64,000 nt of DNA from Chachezhania antarctica (GTDB lineage Bacteria; Pseudomonadota; Alphaproteobacteria; Rhodobacterales; Rhodobacteraceae), in contig NZ_QZEX01000001.1 in NCBI RefSeq assembly GCF_003646465.1, positions 434,001 through 498,000 on the forward strand, written 5' to 3'. Shown here piece after piece: positions 32,356-40,647 of the stretch. How positions within the stretch are numbered: the first letter of the stretch is position 1; each line of letters begins with the position of its first letter. A program made the position numbers and the translations under genes. The notes under the pieces were generated by a model. The model ran no database searches, was not told the DNA's origin, and saw only the letters and a program-made list of their open reading frames with translations.

Positions 32356-35300
32356 ATGAGCATCGATGTCGCGCTGAACCACCGCACCCGCTACCGTTAC
32401 GACCGCCTTGTGAACATGGCGCCGCACATCATCCGGCTCAGGCCAGCACCGCACACCCGAACCAAGATTCTCAGCTACTCCCAGAAGATCTCTCCGGCCG
32501 ATCATTTCGTGAACTGGCAGCAGGATCCGTTCTCGAACTATCTCTCGCGTTTGGTGTTTCACAGCAAATCCGATCATCTTGAGGTTGAAATCGACGTCGT
32601 CGCCCGGCTTGAGGCGATCAACCCGTTTGACTTCTTCATGGACGAATCCGCGCAAGAGGCCGATTTCACCTACGACAAGGATTCCGCCGCCGATCTTGCC
32701 GCCTATACCAAGCGGCCGGAAATGACGCCCAGATTCAAGGAGTTCGTCGCCGCCTCGCCCGCGCAGAAGGGCTCCACGATCGATTACATCGTGGCGCTGA
32801 ACCAGTACGTTCAGGAGGCTGTCGGCTACATCGTACGGATGGAGCCGGGCGTGCAGACCCCGGAAGAAACCCTGACCCGCGCGCTGGGATCGTGCCGTGA
32901 TTCGGGCTGGCTGCTGGTCGAGATGCTGCGCGAACTGGGCTACGCCGCGCGGTTCGTGTCGGGCTACCTGATCCAGCTGACCTCGGATGTGAAACCCATC
33001 GAAGGGCCGTCGGGCCCCGAAAAGGACTTCACCGACCTGCACGCCTGGTGCGAAGTCTACCTGCCGGGCGCCGGTTGGGTCGGCCTTGATCCGACCTCGG
33101 GGCTGTTCGCGGGCGAAGGCCATATTCCGCTGGCCTGCACGCCGATGCCCAGTTCCGCTGCCCCCATTTCAGGCGCCGTCGACCCGTGCGAGGTCGAATT
33201 TGACTTCGAAATGAGCGTTCAGCGTCTGGCCGAACCCCCCCGTTCGACCCGCCCGCTGGAGCCCGGCCACTGGACCAAGATCATGGCCGCGGGCCGCGCG
33301 GTGGATGCGATCCTGGACAAGAATGATGTCCGCCTGACCGTGGGGGGCGAGCCCACCTTCATCGCCGCCAATGACCGTGATGCCGATGAATGGACCATCG
33401 CCGCCGTTGGCCCGACGAAACGCGCCTATGCCGACCGCCTGATCCGCCGCTTCCGCCAGCGCTTCGCGCCAGGTGGCGTGCTGCAATACGGGCAGGGCAA
33501 ATGGTATCCCGGCGAACAGCTGCCCCGCTGGTCGTTCGAACTGCACTGGCGCGGCGATGGCGCGCCCTTGTGGAACAACACCGACCTGATCGCGCTGGAG
33601 GCCGACCCGAATCGTCGCCCCGCCGACGAAAAGGACGCCGAGATCTTCACTCGCACCTTGTGCCACCGCCTGGGTGTGCCGGCGAACCACGCGATCCCGG
33701 CCTATGAAGACCCGGTCGAATTCTCCCTGCGGGAACAGAACCTGCCCACGAACTCGACCCCGGAGACCAACAAGATCTCCGACCCCGAGATGCGCCGCCG
33801 CCTTGTGCGCGTGTTCGAAAAGGGTCTGGAAAAGCCCGTGGCCTTCGTCCTGCCGCTGCAGCAGGCGCAATCGGAAGCCGCTCCGCTGCACTGGCTGTCG
33901 GAACTCTGGCAGACCCGGCGCGGACGCCTCTACCTGATCCCCGGCGACAGTACGGCGGGCCTCCGCCTGCCGCTGGAATCCCTGCCGACCCTTCCGCCCG
34001 GCGTCTCGGCGATCCAGGCCGAACGCGATACGTTTACCTATCGCGGGCCGCTGCCGCACCGTTATGGCGCGCCGCCGGAATTCCAGACGGGCGAGCAGGC
34101 CGAAGCACGCCGCGAGTTCCTCGAAGAACTGCAAAAATCCCGCGATACGGGTAAGAAACCCCCCAAGGTCGAGGAATTCCTGAACGAACCCGAAGCCCCG
34201 CCGGAAGTGCCCGACGGCCCGATGGGCGGTCATGTCCGCACCGCGCTGTCGGTCGAACCGCGCGATGGCATCCTGAACGTCTTCCTGCCGCCGCTCTATT
34301 CCGCCGAAGGCTATCTTGGCCTTCTGAACGCGATCGAGGACACGGCCACCGAAACTGGCCTTCAGGTTCATATCGAAGGCTACGCCCCGCCCAAGGATGC
34401 CCGCCTGAACGTGATCAAGGTCACGCCGGATCCCGGCGTGATCGAGGTCAACGTCCATCCTGCGTCGAACTGGACCGACCAGGTCCACATCATCGACGCG
34501 ATCTATGAAGAGGCGCGCAATATCGGGCTCGATGCCTCCACCTTCCTGATCGACGGACGGGTGACCGGATCGGGCGGCGGCAACCACATCGTCATGGGCG
34601 GTACCACGCCGGGCGACAGCCCGTTCCTGCGCCGGCCGGACCTGCTCGCCTCGGTGATCCGGTTCTGGCAGAACCACCCGTCGCTCAGCTACCTCTTCTC
34701 CGGCCTCTTCGTCGGCCCCACCAGCCAGGCCCCGCGTCTGGACGAGGCGCGCCACGATTCGCTCTACGAGATGGAGCTTGCGCTCGAACAGCTGCCAGCG
34801 CCCCCCTCGGCACCTGCATGGCTCGTTGACCGCCTGTTCCGGAACCTGCTGGTCGACGTCACCGGCAACACCCACCGGGCCGAGATCTGCATCGACAAGC
34901 TCTACTCCCCCGACGGCCCCACAGGCCGGCTTGGCCTGATCGAATTCCGCGGGTTCGAAATGCCGCCCCATCCGCGCATGGCCTCGGCCCAGGCGTTGGT
35001 GCTGCGGGCCCTGATCGCGCGGTTCTGGGAGAAACCCTACACCGAACCCCTGATCCGCTGGGGCACGAAGCTGCACGACACCTACCTGTTGCCGCATTTC
35101 GTGTGGGAGGATTTCAAGTCGGTGCTGGCGGACCTGGAAGGCAATCTCGGGATCGAATTCGATGCCGACTGGTTCCAGGCCCAGCTCGCCTTCCGCTTCC
35201 CCATCGTGGGCGAGACGGAAGTGGCCGGCGCCCAGATCGAACTGCGTAACGCCATCGAACCGTGGCCCACGCTGGGCGAAGAAGGCTCCATCGGCGGCAC

Positions 35301-35727
35301 GACACGCTTCGTCGACAGCTCTATGGAACGCCTGCAGCTGACGATTCGCGATCTGCCCGAAGGGCTGGTGCCCACGGCCAACGGGGTCGAGATCCCGCTG
35401 ACCAAGGTCGATGACAACACCCATGTCGCGGGCATCAAGTTCCGCGCGTGGTGGCCCGCGCACTGCCTGCATCCGACGATCCCGCCGCATGCGCCCATCG
35501 TCATCGATCTGGTGGATCCGAAACTTGGCCGTTCGGTTGGCGGCTGCACCTACAAGGTGGCCCATAGCGGGGGACGGGCACATGAAACGCGCCCGGTGAA
35601 CGAACTTGAAGCGGAAGGCCGCCGCCTTGCCCGCTTCGACCACAGCCATACGCCGGGTCCGCTGGCCATCCGCAAGGTCACAAGAAGCACGGAGTTCCCG
35701 ATCACGCTGGACATGCGCCGCGCCTGA
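32356..35727 (+). CDS. Giant transglutaminase-like protein with DUF2126 C-terminal region
   Basis: A 1123-residue cytoplasmic protein. Residues 1-280 comprise a bacterial transglutaminase N-terminal domain and a transglutaminase-like core: Cys180 in ALGSCRDSGWLLVEMLRELG, His229 in TDLHAWCEVYLPGAGWVGLDP and Asp245 form the complete triad. The remaining 840 residues are the DUF2126 region, including VRLTVGGEPTFIAANDRDADEW, FLIDGRVTGSGGGNHIVMGG and GLIEFRGFEMPPHPRMA. The last block resembles glutamine synthetase-like or amidoligase folds as noted in comparative studies, but this is not certain. The gene diverges from the Anbu operon, completing the set of components that comparative genomics links to Anbu. 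No signal peptide. Confidence 0.93.
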   Translation: MSIDVALNHRTRYRYDRLVNMAPHIIRLRPAPHTRTKILSYSQKISPADHFVNWQQDPFSNYLSRLVFHSKSDHLEVEIDVVARLEAINPFDFFMDESAQEADFTYDKDSAADLAAYTKRPEMTPRFKEFVAASPAQKGSTIDYIVALNQYVQEAVGYIVRMEPGVQTPEETLTRALGSCRDSGWLLVEMLRELGYAARFVSGYLIQLTSDVKPIEGPSGPEKDFTDLHAWCEVYLPGAGWVGLDPTSGLFAGEGHIPLACTPMPSSAAPISGAVDPCEVEFDFEMSVQRLAEPPRSTRPLEPGHWTKIMAAGRAVDAILDKNDVRLTVGGEPTFIAANDRDADEWTIAAVGPTKRAYADRLIRRFRQRFAPGGVLQYGQGKWYPGEQLPRWSFELHWRGDGAPLWNNTDLIALEADPNRRPADEKDAEIFTRTLCHRLGVPANHAIPAYEDPVEFSLREQNLPTNSTPETNKISDPEMRRRLVRVFEKGLEKPVAFVLPLQQAQSEAAPLHWLSELWQTRRGRLYLIPGDSTAGLRLPLESLPTLPPGVSAIQAERDTFTYRGPLPHRYGAPPEFQTGEQAEARREFLEELQKSRDTGKKPPKVEEFLNEPEAPPEVPDGPMGGHVRTALSVEPRDGILNVFLPPLYSAEGYLGLLNAIEDTATETGLQVHIEGYAPPKDARLNVIKVTPDPGVIEVNVHPASNWTDQVHIIDAIYEEARNIGLDASTFLIDGRVTGSGGGNHIVMGGTTPGDSPFLRRPDLLASVIRFWQNHPSLSYLFSGLFVGPTSQAPRLDEARHDSLYEMELALEQLPAPPSAPAWLVDRLFRNLLVDVTGNTHRAEICIDKLYSPDGPTGRLGLIEFRGFEMPPHPRMASAQALVLRALIARFWEKPYTEPLIRWGTKLHDTYLLPHFVWEDFKSVLADLEGNLGIEFDADWFQAQLAFRFPIVGETEVAGAQIELRNAIEPWPTLGEEGSIGGTTRFVDSSMERLQLTIRDLPEGLVPTANGVEIPLTKVDDNTHVAGIKFRAWWPAHCLHPTIPPHAPIVIDLVDPKLGRSVGGCTYKVAHSGGRAHETRPVNELEAEGRRLARFDHSHTPGPLAIRKVTRSTEFPITLDMRRA

Positions 35728-35743
35728 ACAGGGCGGCGCGCGC

Positions 35744-35816
35744 CGGGGGCTTCTTCTCTTCCGAAATACTCCGGGGAAGCCCGCCCCCCGGGGCGGGCGC
35801 GGGGCAGAGCCCCGTC
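35744..35816. repeat. Dispersed intergenic hairpin repeat, copy 2
   Basis: Contains the core in reverse (TTCTTCTCTTCCGAAATACTCC in parts) next to a CCCGCCCCCCGGGGCGGG hairpin and GGGGCAGAGCCCC. It lies between convergent genes, the transglutaminase-like gene and hemP. It has the same building blocks as copy 1 but only one core arm. Confidence 0.75.
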
Positions 35817-35830
35817 CGCGGTGGCCCGCG

Positions 35831-35998
35831 TTACTTTGTCAGGATCAGCTTTCCCGCGCGGGTGATGCGCAGGATGTAGGTCTGATCGCCCAGCTGGATA
35901 TGCGCCAGCTTGCTGGGGCCGACGAGGTCCTCGGCATGGTGCACCGGGGGAACGGCGGCATCGGATTCGGTATGGTTCACGGTGGTCATCATGGTCAT
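35831..35998 (-). CDS. hemP: Hemin uptake protein HemP
   Basis: A 55-residue protein ending in the HemP family signature YILRITRAGKLILTK. The preceding segment VGPSKLAHIQLGDQT aligns with the linker of that family. HemP (HmuP) proteins are small accessory or regulatory proteins of hemin uptake; some are reported to activate the hemin receptor gene. Start ambiguity: three Met codons (35998, 35992, 35989) lie close together; the first overlaps the stop of an upstream 61-codon frame as ATGA. No heme transporter is in the window. Confidence 0.88.
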   Translation of the reverse strand: MTMMTTVNHTESDAAVPPVHHAEDLVGPSKLAHIQLGDQTYILRITRAGKLILTK

Positions 35999-36180
35999 GG
36001 CTGATCTGCCTCTTCTCGTGCGCTCAAAACGTCGCAGAGCCACGGGACGCAATCCCATTCCCGGCCGTGTTGCCCCAGAAGATCCATCAGTGCGCGCAGA
36101 TCCGGACAGATCGTCCGGTCCGCCCGCAAGGACGGAACACGTGCCAGGGTAGGGGAGACGGGGGCGTCGGATACCCGCAT
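35995..36180 (-). CDS. Small hypothetical protein upstream of hemP
   Basis: A 61-codon frame, probably real. GGAG lies 7-8 bases before its ATG, and its stop overlaps the hemP start (ATGA). The product contains an Arg/Asp-rich segment and LRALMDLLGQHGREWDCVPWLCD with two Cys. I do not recognise the family. No signal peptide or membrane segment is apparent. Coupling suggests a role in heme or iron uptake together with HemP, by position only. Confidence 0.5.
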   Translation of the reverse strand: MRVSDAPVSPTLARVPSLRADRTICPDLRALMDLLGQHGREWDCVPWLCDVLSAREEADQP

Positions 36181-36344
36181 AACTGCTCTCCGAATGAATG
36201 CCGGGCTGCCCGAATGCCTGTGAGGCCAAGGGTGGCTAAGCGGATATCCAATTCCTGACTGAAAAGATCGGGTAAGTCAATCGCGCGGTTCGGCTTCATG
36301 CAAGGGTCCGTCCGCAAACCGTTTCTGTCGGGCAGACCCGCGGA

Positions 36345-37892
36345 TCAGATGAACAGGAAGTCACCGTCGTTCAGCGTTGCAGGCCTCACGTCGTCCAGTT
36401 TCACGACAGCATCCTCCCCGAAGCGGAGCAGCGCGGTGCCGCTGCGGCCCGAGACCGCAACGTCACCCACGCCGGACAGCCCGACGAAGACAAGCTTGTC
36501 GGTCCCCGCCTTGAAGTCGGTGACGCGGTCGCGGCCCGCATCCCGTTCGAAGACGAACAGGTCCACCCCGCCGCCGCCGGTATAGATGTCATCGCCCTGA
36601 CTGTCGGCCAGCCGATCGTCTCCGCGCCCGCCCTTCAGCCGGTCATTTCCCCAGGCGCCGTTCAGACGGTTGTCGCCCTTGTTGCCCGCGATCAGGTTGT
36701 CCTGCGAATTGCCAATGCCATCCAGATCACGTTTGCCCCGCAGGCGCAGATCCTCAAGATCCTGACCGTGGTCGCGCAGGGTGAACGAAACACGCGACCG
36801 CACCGTGTCGTGTCCCTCGCCGCCGCCTTCGAAGATCCTGTCGCCGATCTGGCCCACGACATAGACATCGTCGCCCATCCCGCCCGACATGCTGTCGTCG
36901 CCGCGTTGCCCGGCCAGCAGATCGTCCCCACCGCGACCGCGAATCGTATCGTCGCCCCGGCCGCCTTTCAGCCTGTTATTGCCGCCATTGCCGATCAGCG
37001 CGTTGTCCTGCGCATTGCCGAACCCGTTCAGGTTCCGGGACCCGCCCAGCATCAGCGTCTCGACATTCTGCCCCCCCTTGCGCAGCGAGAACGAAACCGA
37101 GGCGATGACGGTATCCTGCCCTTCGCCCGCCTGTTCGGCGGCGTGGTCGTTCCTGCGATCGACATGGTAGACATCGTTCCCCGTGCCGCCCGCCATCCGC
37201 GCGGCCACGCCGTCAGGTCCCAGAAGATCGTCGCGCTTGGTGCCGGGGCCCGGTGCGACCGGGGGCGTGGCGCGATGGGCTTCGATCAGGCTGTCCAGAC
37301 CGGCCGAGGCAAGAAGCGCCTTCATCACCGGGGAATAGTGAAGCTCATCCGTGAACATGTGGGCGGATGTCAGGCCGACATTGCGTGCAATCGCATCGGG
37401 CGACACCAGCGATACGGCGGGATCTTCCGCCGCCAATTCGGCCTGCGCGGCCCGCACATTGTCCCATTGCGCGCGGTCTGCCCGGCCGGCTAGCTCGCCC
37501 GACAGTTTCACGACGGCGATCGGCATGTCCTGCGCTGGCTTAACTTCGTGGCCGAACCGGTCGAACAGCATGGACAGCATGATCTTGTAGGACGACGCAT
37601 CGACCCAGTCGAACGTGTCGGCTTCTCCCTGAACCCATATCAGCCCGCGCAGGTCCCCGCCGGGAACCTTTTTCAGGGCGGCCGCAGTATCCTTGATCAA
37701 TTGGCGTGGCAATTCCGACGGCGTCGCCCAGTCCGGGCCACCGTCGCGGGACAGCAGTTGGGCGCCGCCCACCGCAACCGTCACCAACTGATAGCCGCCG
37801 GCGCCGTATTTCGCGGTCAGCTTCGCCTCGAACGGCGCGCGGAGCCCCTTCGCATTGCTTTGCCCGGCCAGAATGTAGATCGGAGTGCCCAT
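36345..37892 (-). CDS. Secreted SGNH-type esterase with hemolysin-type calcium-binding repeats
   Basis: A 515-residue protein. The N-terminal part (1-210) is a sialate O-acetylesterase-like SGNH hydrolase: ILAGQSNAKG carries the nucleophile Ser, GLIWVQGEAD is the conserved block III-like segment, and FTDELHYSP supplies Asp and His. The C-terminal half has repeated GGxGxDxxx nonapeptides (GGRGDDTIRGRGGDDLLAG and similar) that fold into calcium-binding parallel beta-rolls, and it ends in DGDFLFI, a typical type I secretion signal. No Sec signal peptide exists, consistent with type I secretion, but no T1SS genes are nearby. The start at 37892 (MGTPIYILAGQ) has AGGGCGG upstream; an ATG at 37931 lacks one. 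Confidence 0.9.
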   Translation of the reverse strand: MGTPIYILAGQSNAKGLRAPFEAKLTAKYGAGGYQLVTVAVGGAQLLSRDGGPDWATPSELPRQLIKDTAAALKKVPGGDLRGLIWVQGEADTFDWVDASSYKIMLSMLFDRFGHEVKPAQDMPIAVVKLSGELAGRADRAQWDNVRAAQAELAAEDPAVSLVSPDAIARNVGLTSAHMFTDELHYSPVMKALLASAGLDSLIEAHRATPPVAPGPGTKRDDLLGPDGVAARMAGGTGNDVYHVDRRNDHAAEQAGEGQDTVIASVSFSLRKGGQNVETLMLGGSRNLNGFGNAQDNALIGNGGNNRLKGGRGDDTIRGRGGDDLLAGQRGDDSMSGGMGDDVYVVGQIGDRIFEGGGEGHDTVRSRVSFTLRDHGQDLEDLRLRGKRDLDGIGNSQDNLIAGNKGDNRLNGAWGNDRLKGGRGDDRLADSQGDDIYTGGGGVDLFVFERDAGRDRVTDFKAGTDKLVFVGLSGVGDVAVSGRSGTALLRFGEDAVVKLDDVRPATLNDGDFLFI

Positions 37893-37976
37893 GAAACCGC
37901 CCTGAATCGTCGGCGCCGATCCTGCGGGCATCTTGGTTCACGCGGGCTTAAGATTCGGGGTGGCGTCTCATCAATT

Positions 37977-38792
37977 TTATCGGCTGAGTACCTTGGTCAT
38001 CTCCCCGGTCAGCAACGAAAGCTGTTGCCGCCCGTACTCCGCGTTGGCGTGAAAGACATCATGGGCCACATGCTCGCCATCGCCCAGCAGCCGCTGGGAG
38101 CCGCGCATGAACGCCGCATCGGTCAGGAAACCGTCGCGGATCGTATCGAGCGGTCGGGGGACAAGGTGCACCCTGTCGAACTGCCCGGCATAGCGCGTCA
38201 ACGCCTCGTCCAAAAGCTGCGCCAGCGCCGGGCCATCGCCGCGGGAATGGAGATGCTGAAGCGAGGCTGTGCCCTCTCCGGTGCTGTCCAGCGCATCGGC
38301 CGACGGGTGGGGCTGGGGAACGATAAGGATTGGCAAATCCGACGCTTCGCGGACCAGAGCGATCAACCGGTGCAGCGCCATATCTTCGGCCCGGGCGGCA
38401 AGGGCAGCCAAAGCGGCAGGGCGCGAGATCGGGGTCAGGTCGGCCGGGCGGCGCCGCGCATCGAGCTGCGCCGATACCGTTTCGGCCGATGGCCAGCCCG
38501 CAATGGTGTGGGGCCGCATCAGCAGCGCGGCGAAGCGGATCGCCAGCGTCATCCCCACCATGACCACTGTATCGCATGCGGCAAGGTCAAGCTCGCGGGC
38601 GAGTCCGGCACGGTCAAGGAAACGGATCAGGTCGGGGTCTTCTGCCACCAGCCTTGTGCCCTCGCGCCGCAGCCTGTCCGGGCCGGGGCCAGTCTGTACG
38701 AGACACGAAAGCTCAAGCCCTTCCGGCGCGGCGCTTTCCACCGCCTGGATCAGCATGCCGGCATGGGAATTGCCCAGAAGTCCGATCCGCAT
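37977..38792 (-). CDS. SGNH-hydrolase-like protein of unknown function
   Basis: A 271-residue protein that begins MRIGLLGNSHAGMLIQAVE. GNSHAG resembles the block I motif (GDSHA/GNSH) of SGNH hydrolases involved in acyl modification or surface sugar processing. HANAEYGRQQL near the end could hold a catalytic His-like region, but no full Ser-Gly-Asn-His set is clear. Start and stop overlap with the upstream GSCFA gene as TGATG, so the two are coupled. Probably acts in modification of a surface polymer or a glycan, by analogy with the GSCFA partner. Confidence 0.7.
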   Translation of the reverse strand: MRIGLLGNSHAGMLIQAVESAAPEGLELSCLVQTGPGPDRLRREGTRLVAEDPDLIRFLDRAGLARELDLAACDTVVMVGMTLAIRFAALLMRPHTIAGWPSAETVSAQLDARRRPADLTPISRPAALAALAARAEDMALHRLIALVREASDLPILIVPQPHPSADALDSTGEGTASLQHLHSRGDGPALAQLLDEALTRYAGQFDRVHLVPRPLDTIRDGFLTDAAFMRGSQRLLGDGEHVAHDVFHANAEYGRQQLSLLTGEMTKVLSR

Positions 38793-39844
38793 CAACCGCG
38801 TCCCGCAAAGGCGTCGAGCAAGGCATCCTCGCAAATCGCTATGGCGTCGTCTTCGTCCTGTCCCGGCAGGATCGCAGGGGCCGCGCCCGACATCTCGGGC
38901 AGCGTCAGCCCGTAGGCGGCGAAGAAGACCTTCATCACCTCTGCGACCGCGGAGGCGGTGACATCACGCAGGTTGCTTTTGTACCGGTCAGCGCCGAACG
39001 GCGTGCCGGCGATGATCTCGTAGGCCGGGAAGTAATCGACGCCCGTGTCTTCCGCCGCGATCTCCCCGGCGACGGCGCGAAGGACCGACTTCGAATAGGT
39101 CGTGGCCGACAGCACATGGCCGCCGCTGGCCGTGGCGGTCAGCGGCACCGGTGACACGGTCAGGATCACCTTCAGGTCGGGATTGTCGACGCGCATCAGG
39201 TCGATGGCGGCTTTCAGATCGGCCTTCACGTCCGAAAAGCCGAAATTCACGAACTGGTGGCGCGCGGGATCGAAACGGCCCGCGATGATTCCGGGCGGCG
39301 ACGGGTAGGCATGGCCGCTGGTCGCATCGACCCATGCCTCGGTCAGGCCAAGGGTGAAGACGATAACCTGCGACCGCCGGAACAGCCGCCTTACCTGCCG
39401 CAGATGGGCCCGGCGGTGAAACAGCACCTCCTCGACGCTCGCCAGTCCTTCTGGTTCGACCCCGGGGCGCAGCGCATCGTACCGGCGCCCGTCCCGGTCC
39501 CACACCGCGTTCGCGTCGGTGCGATCGTCCATGCAATCTTCGATCATCAGCCGCAACTGCCGGGCGGTGTAGATGTTGCCATAACGGGCCGAGAACAGCC
39601 CGTACCCGAACCGCCGCGCAACGTCTGGCGTCATGCCGGGGGGCGCGGGTTCGACATCCATCACTTGCAGTTCGGACGCCTCAAGCCACGGCCGCACGTT
39701 CTGGGCAAAGCAACTGCCCGCCGTCGCCACTTTCGTTCCGGCGGGCAGGGGGAAGGCGGGGTCGTGAAGATCGGCCATGCGGAAATCCGCCGTCTCGCGG
39801 CAGGACTTCCAGAACGCCTTGGGGGGCAGGTTGGCATAGGGCAT
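38792..39844 (-). CDS. GSCFA domain protein
   Basis: A 350-residue protein. The name motif is present exactly: VATAGSCFAQNVRPWL (about residues 40-55). FGYGLFSARYGNIYTARQLRLMIED, VFTLGLTEAWVDATSGHAYPS and LTVSPVPLTATASG are the other conserved blocks. GSCFA is an SGNH-related family with unknown substrate, often near capsule or surface-polysaccharide genes. The start MPYANLPPKAFWK at 39844 is preferred because the upstream in-frame extension lacks family features. The gene is divergent from nrnC and coupled to the SGNH-like gene by a TGATG junction. Confidence 0.9.
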   Translation of the reverse strand: MPYANLPPKAFWKSCRETADFRMADLHDPAFPLPAGTKVATAGSCFAQNVRPWLEASELQVMDVEPAPPGMTPDVARRFGYGLFSARYGNIYTARQLRLMIEDCMDDRTDANAVWDRDGRRYDALRPGVEPEGLASVEEVLFHRRAHLRQVRRLFRRSQVIVFTLGLTEAWVDATSGHAYPSPPGIIAGRFDPARHQFVNFGFSDVKADLKAAIDLMRVDNPDLKVILTVSPVPLTATASGGHVLSATTYSKSVLRAVAGEIAAEDTGVDYFPAYEIIAGTPFGADRYKSNLRDVTASAVAEVMKVFFAAYGLTLPEMSGAAPAILPGQDEDDAIAICEDALLDAFAGRG

Positions 39845-39980
39845 CGCAAGGGCTCCGACCGGAAGACAAGCGCTAGCATGGCAAGGGTAAAAGATCCACG
39901 CAGAGCGGAGAGTTGAGTTCATCCCCCAAACCCCTTATCTGAACCCGGTAACGCAGCACGCCACCCGTCGGGAGAGGACA

Positions 39981-40595
39981 ATGACCAATCACCTTTACCA
40001 GCGGGATCTGCCGGACGGACTGGACCTTGGTCCCGTCGTGGCCATCGATTGCGAGACGATGGGCCTGAACCCGCACCGCGACCGGCTGTGCGTCGTGCAG
40101 CTGTCGGGCGGCGACGGCAACGCCCATGTCGTCCAGATCGCGAAGGGCCAGACCGAGGCGCCCAACCTTGCGCGCATGCTGGAAGACCCTGCTGTCCTGA
40201 AGCTGTTCCATTTCGGGCGGTTCGACATCGCGGCCATGTTCAACGCCTTCGGCGCGCTGGCGGCCCCGGTCTATTGCACCAAGATCGCCAGCCGCATGGT
40301 CCGCACCTATACCGACCGGCACGGGCTGAAGGCGATCACGCAGGAATTGCTGGGCGTCGACATCTCGAAGCACCAGCAGATGAGCGACTGGGGCGCCGAG
40401 ACGCTGACCGATGCGCAGCTGGATTACGCGGCGTCCGATGTGCTGCACCTTCACCGGCTGCGCGAGGTGCTCGACCGTCGGCTGGCGCGCGAAGGGCGGA
40501 CGGAACTGGCACAGTCCTGCTTCGATTTCCTGCCCACACGCGCGCGGCTGGATCTGGAAGGCTGGCCCGACATCGACATCTTTGCCCACTCATGA
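39981..40595 (+). CDS. nrnC: NrnC-type DEDDy exoribonuclease (short RNase D homologue)
   Basis: A 204-residue 3'-5' exonuclease. The DEDDy motifs are VVAIDCETMGL (Asp22/Glu24 region), LFHFGRFDIAAM (Asp in motif II) and LDYAASDVLHLH (Tyr and Asp in motif III). The protein lacks the HRDC domains of true RNase D. Short single-domain homologues in alphaproteobacteria are NrnC, which degrades di- and oligoribonucleotides in place of Orn. Normally annotated as ribonuclease D. It lies 53 bases upstream of lptC. Confidence 0.9.
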   Translation: MTNHLYQRDLPDGLDLGPVVAIDCETMGLNPHRDRLCVVQLSGGDGNAHVVQIAKGQTEAPNLARMLEDPAVLKLFHFGRFDIAAMFNAFGALAAPVYCTKIASRMVRTYTDRHGLKAITQELLGVDISKHQQMSDWGAETLTDAQLDYAASDVLHLHRLREVLDRRLAREGRTELAQSCFDFLPTRARLDLEGWPDIDIFAHS

Positions 40596-40647
40596 CGCAA
40601 TCGCGCCGGGCATCACGCGGCGCGCGCGCCAGCGACGCCTGACGGCC

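Noticed and set aside
33169-35649. 826-codon minus-strand open frame opposite the transglutaminase-like gene
   Set aside because: Antisense shadow of a well-supported gene with catalytic triad; no motif, no ribosome binding site.
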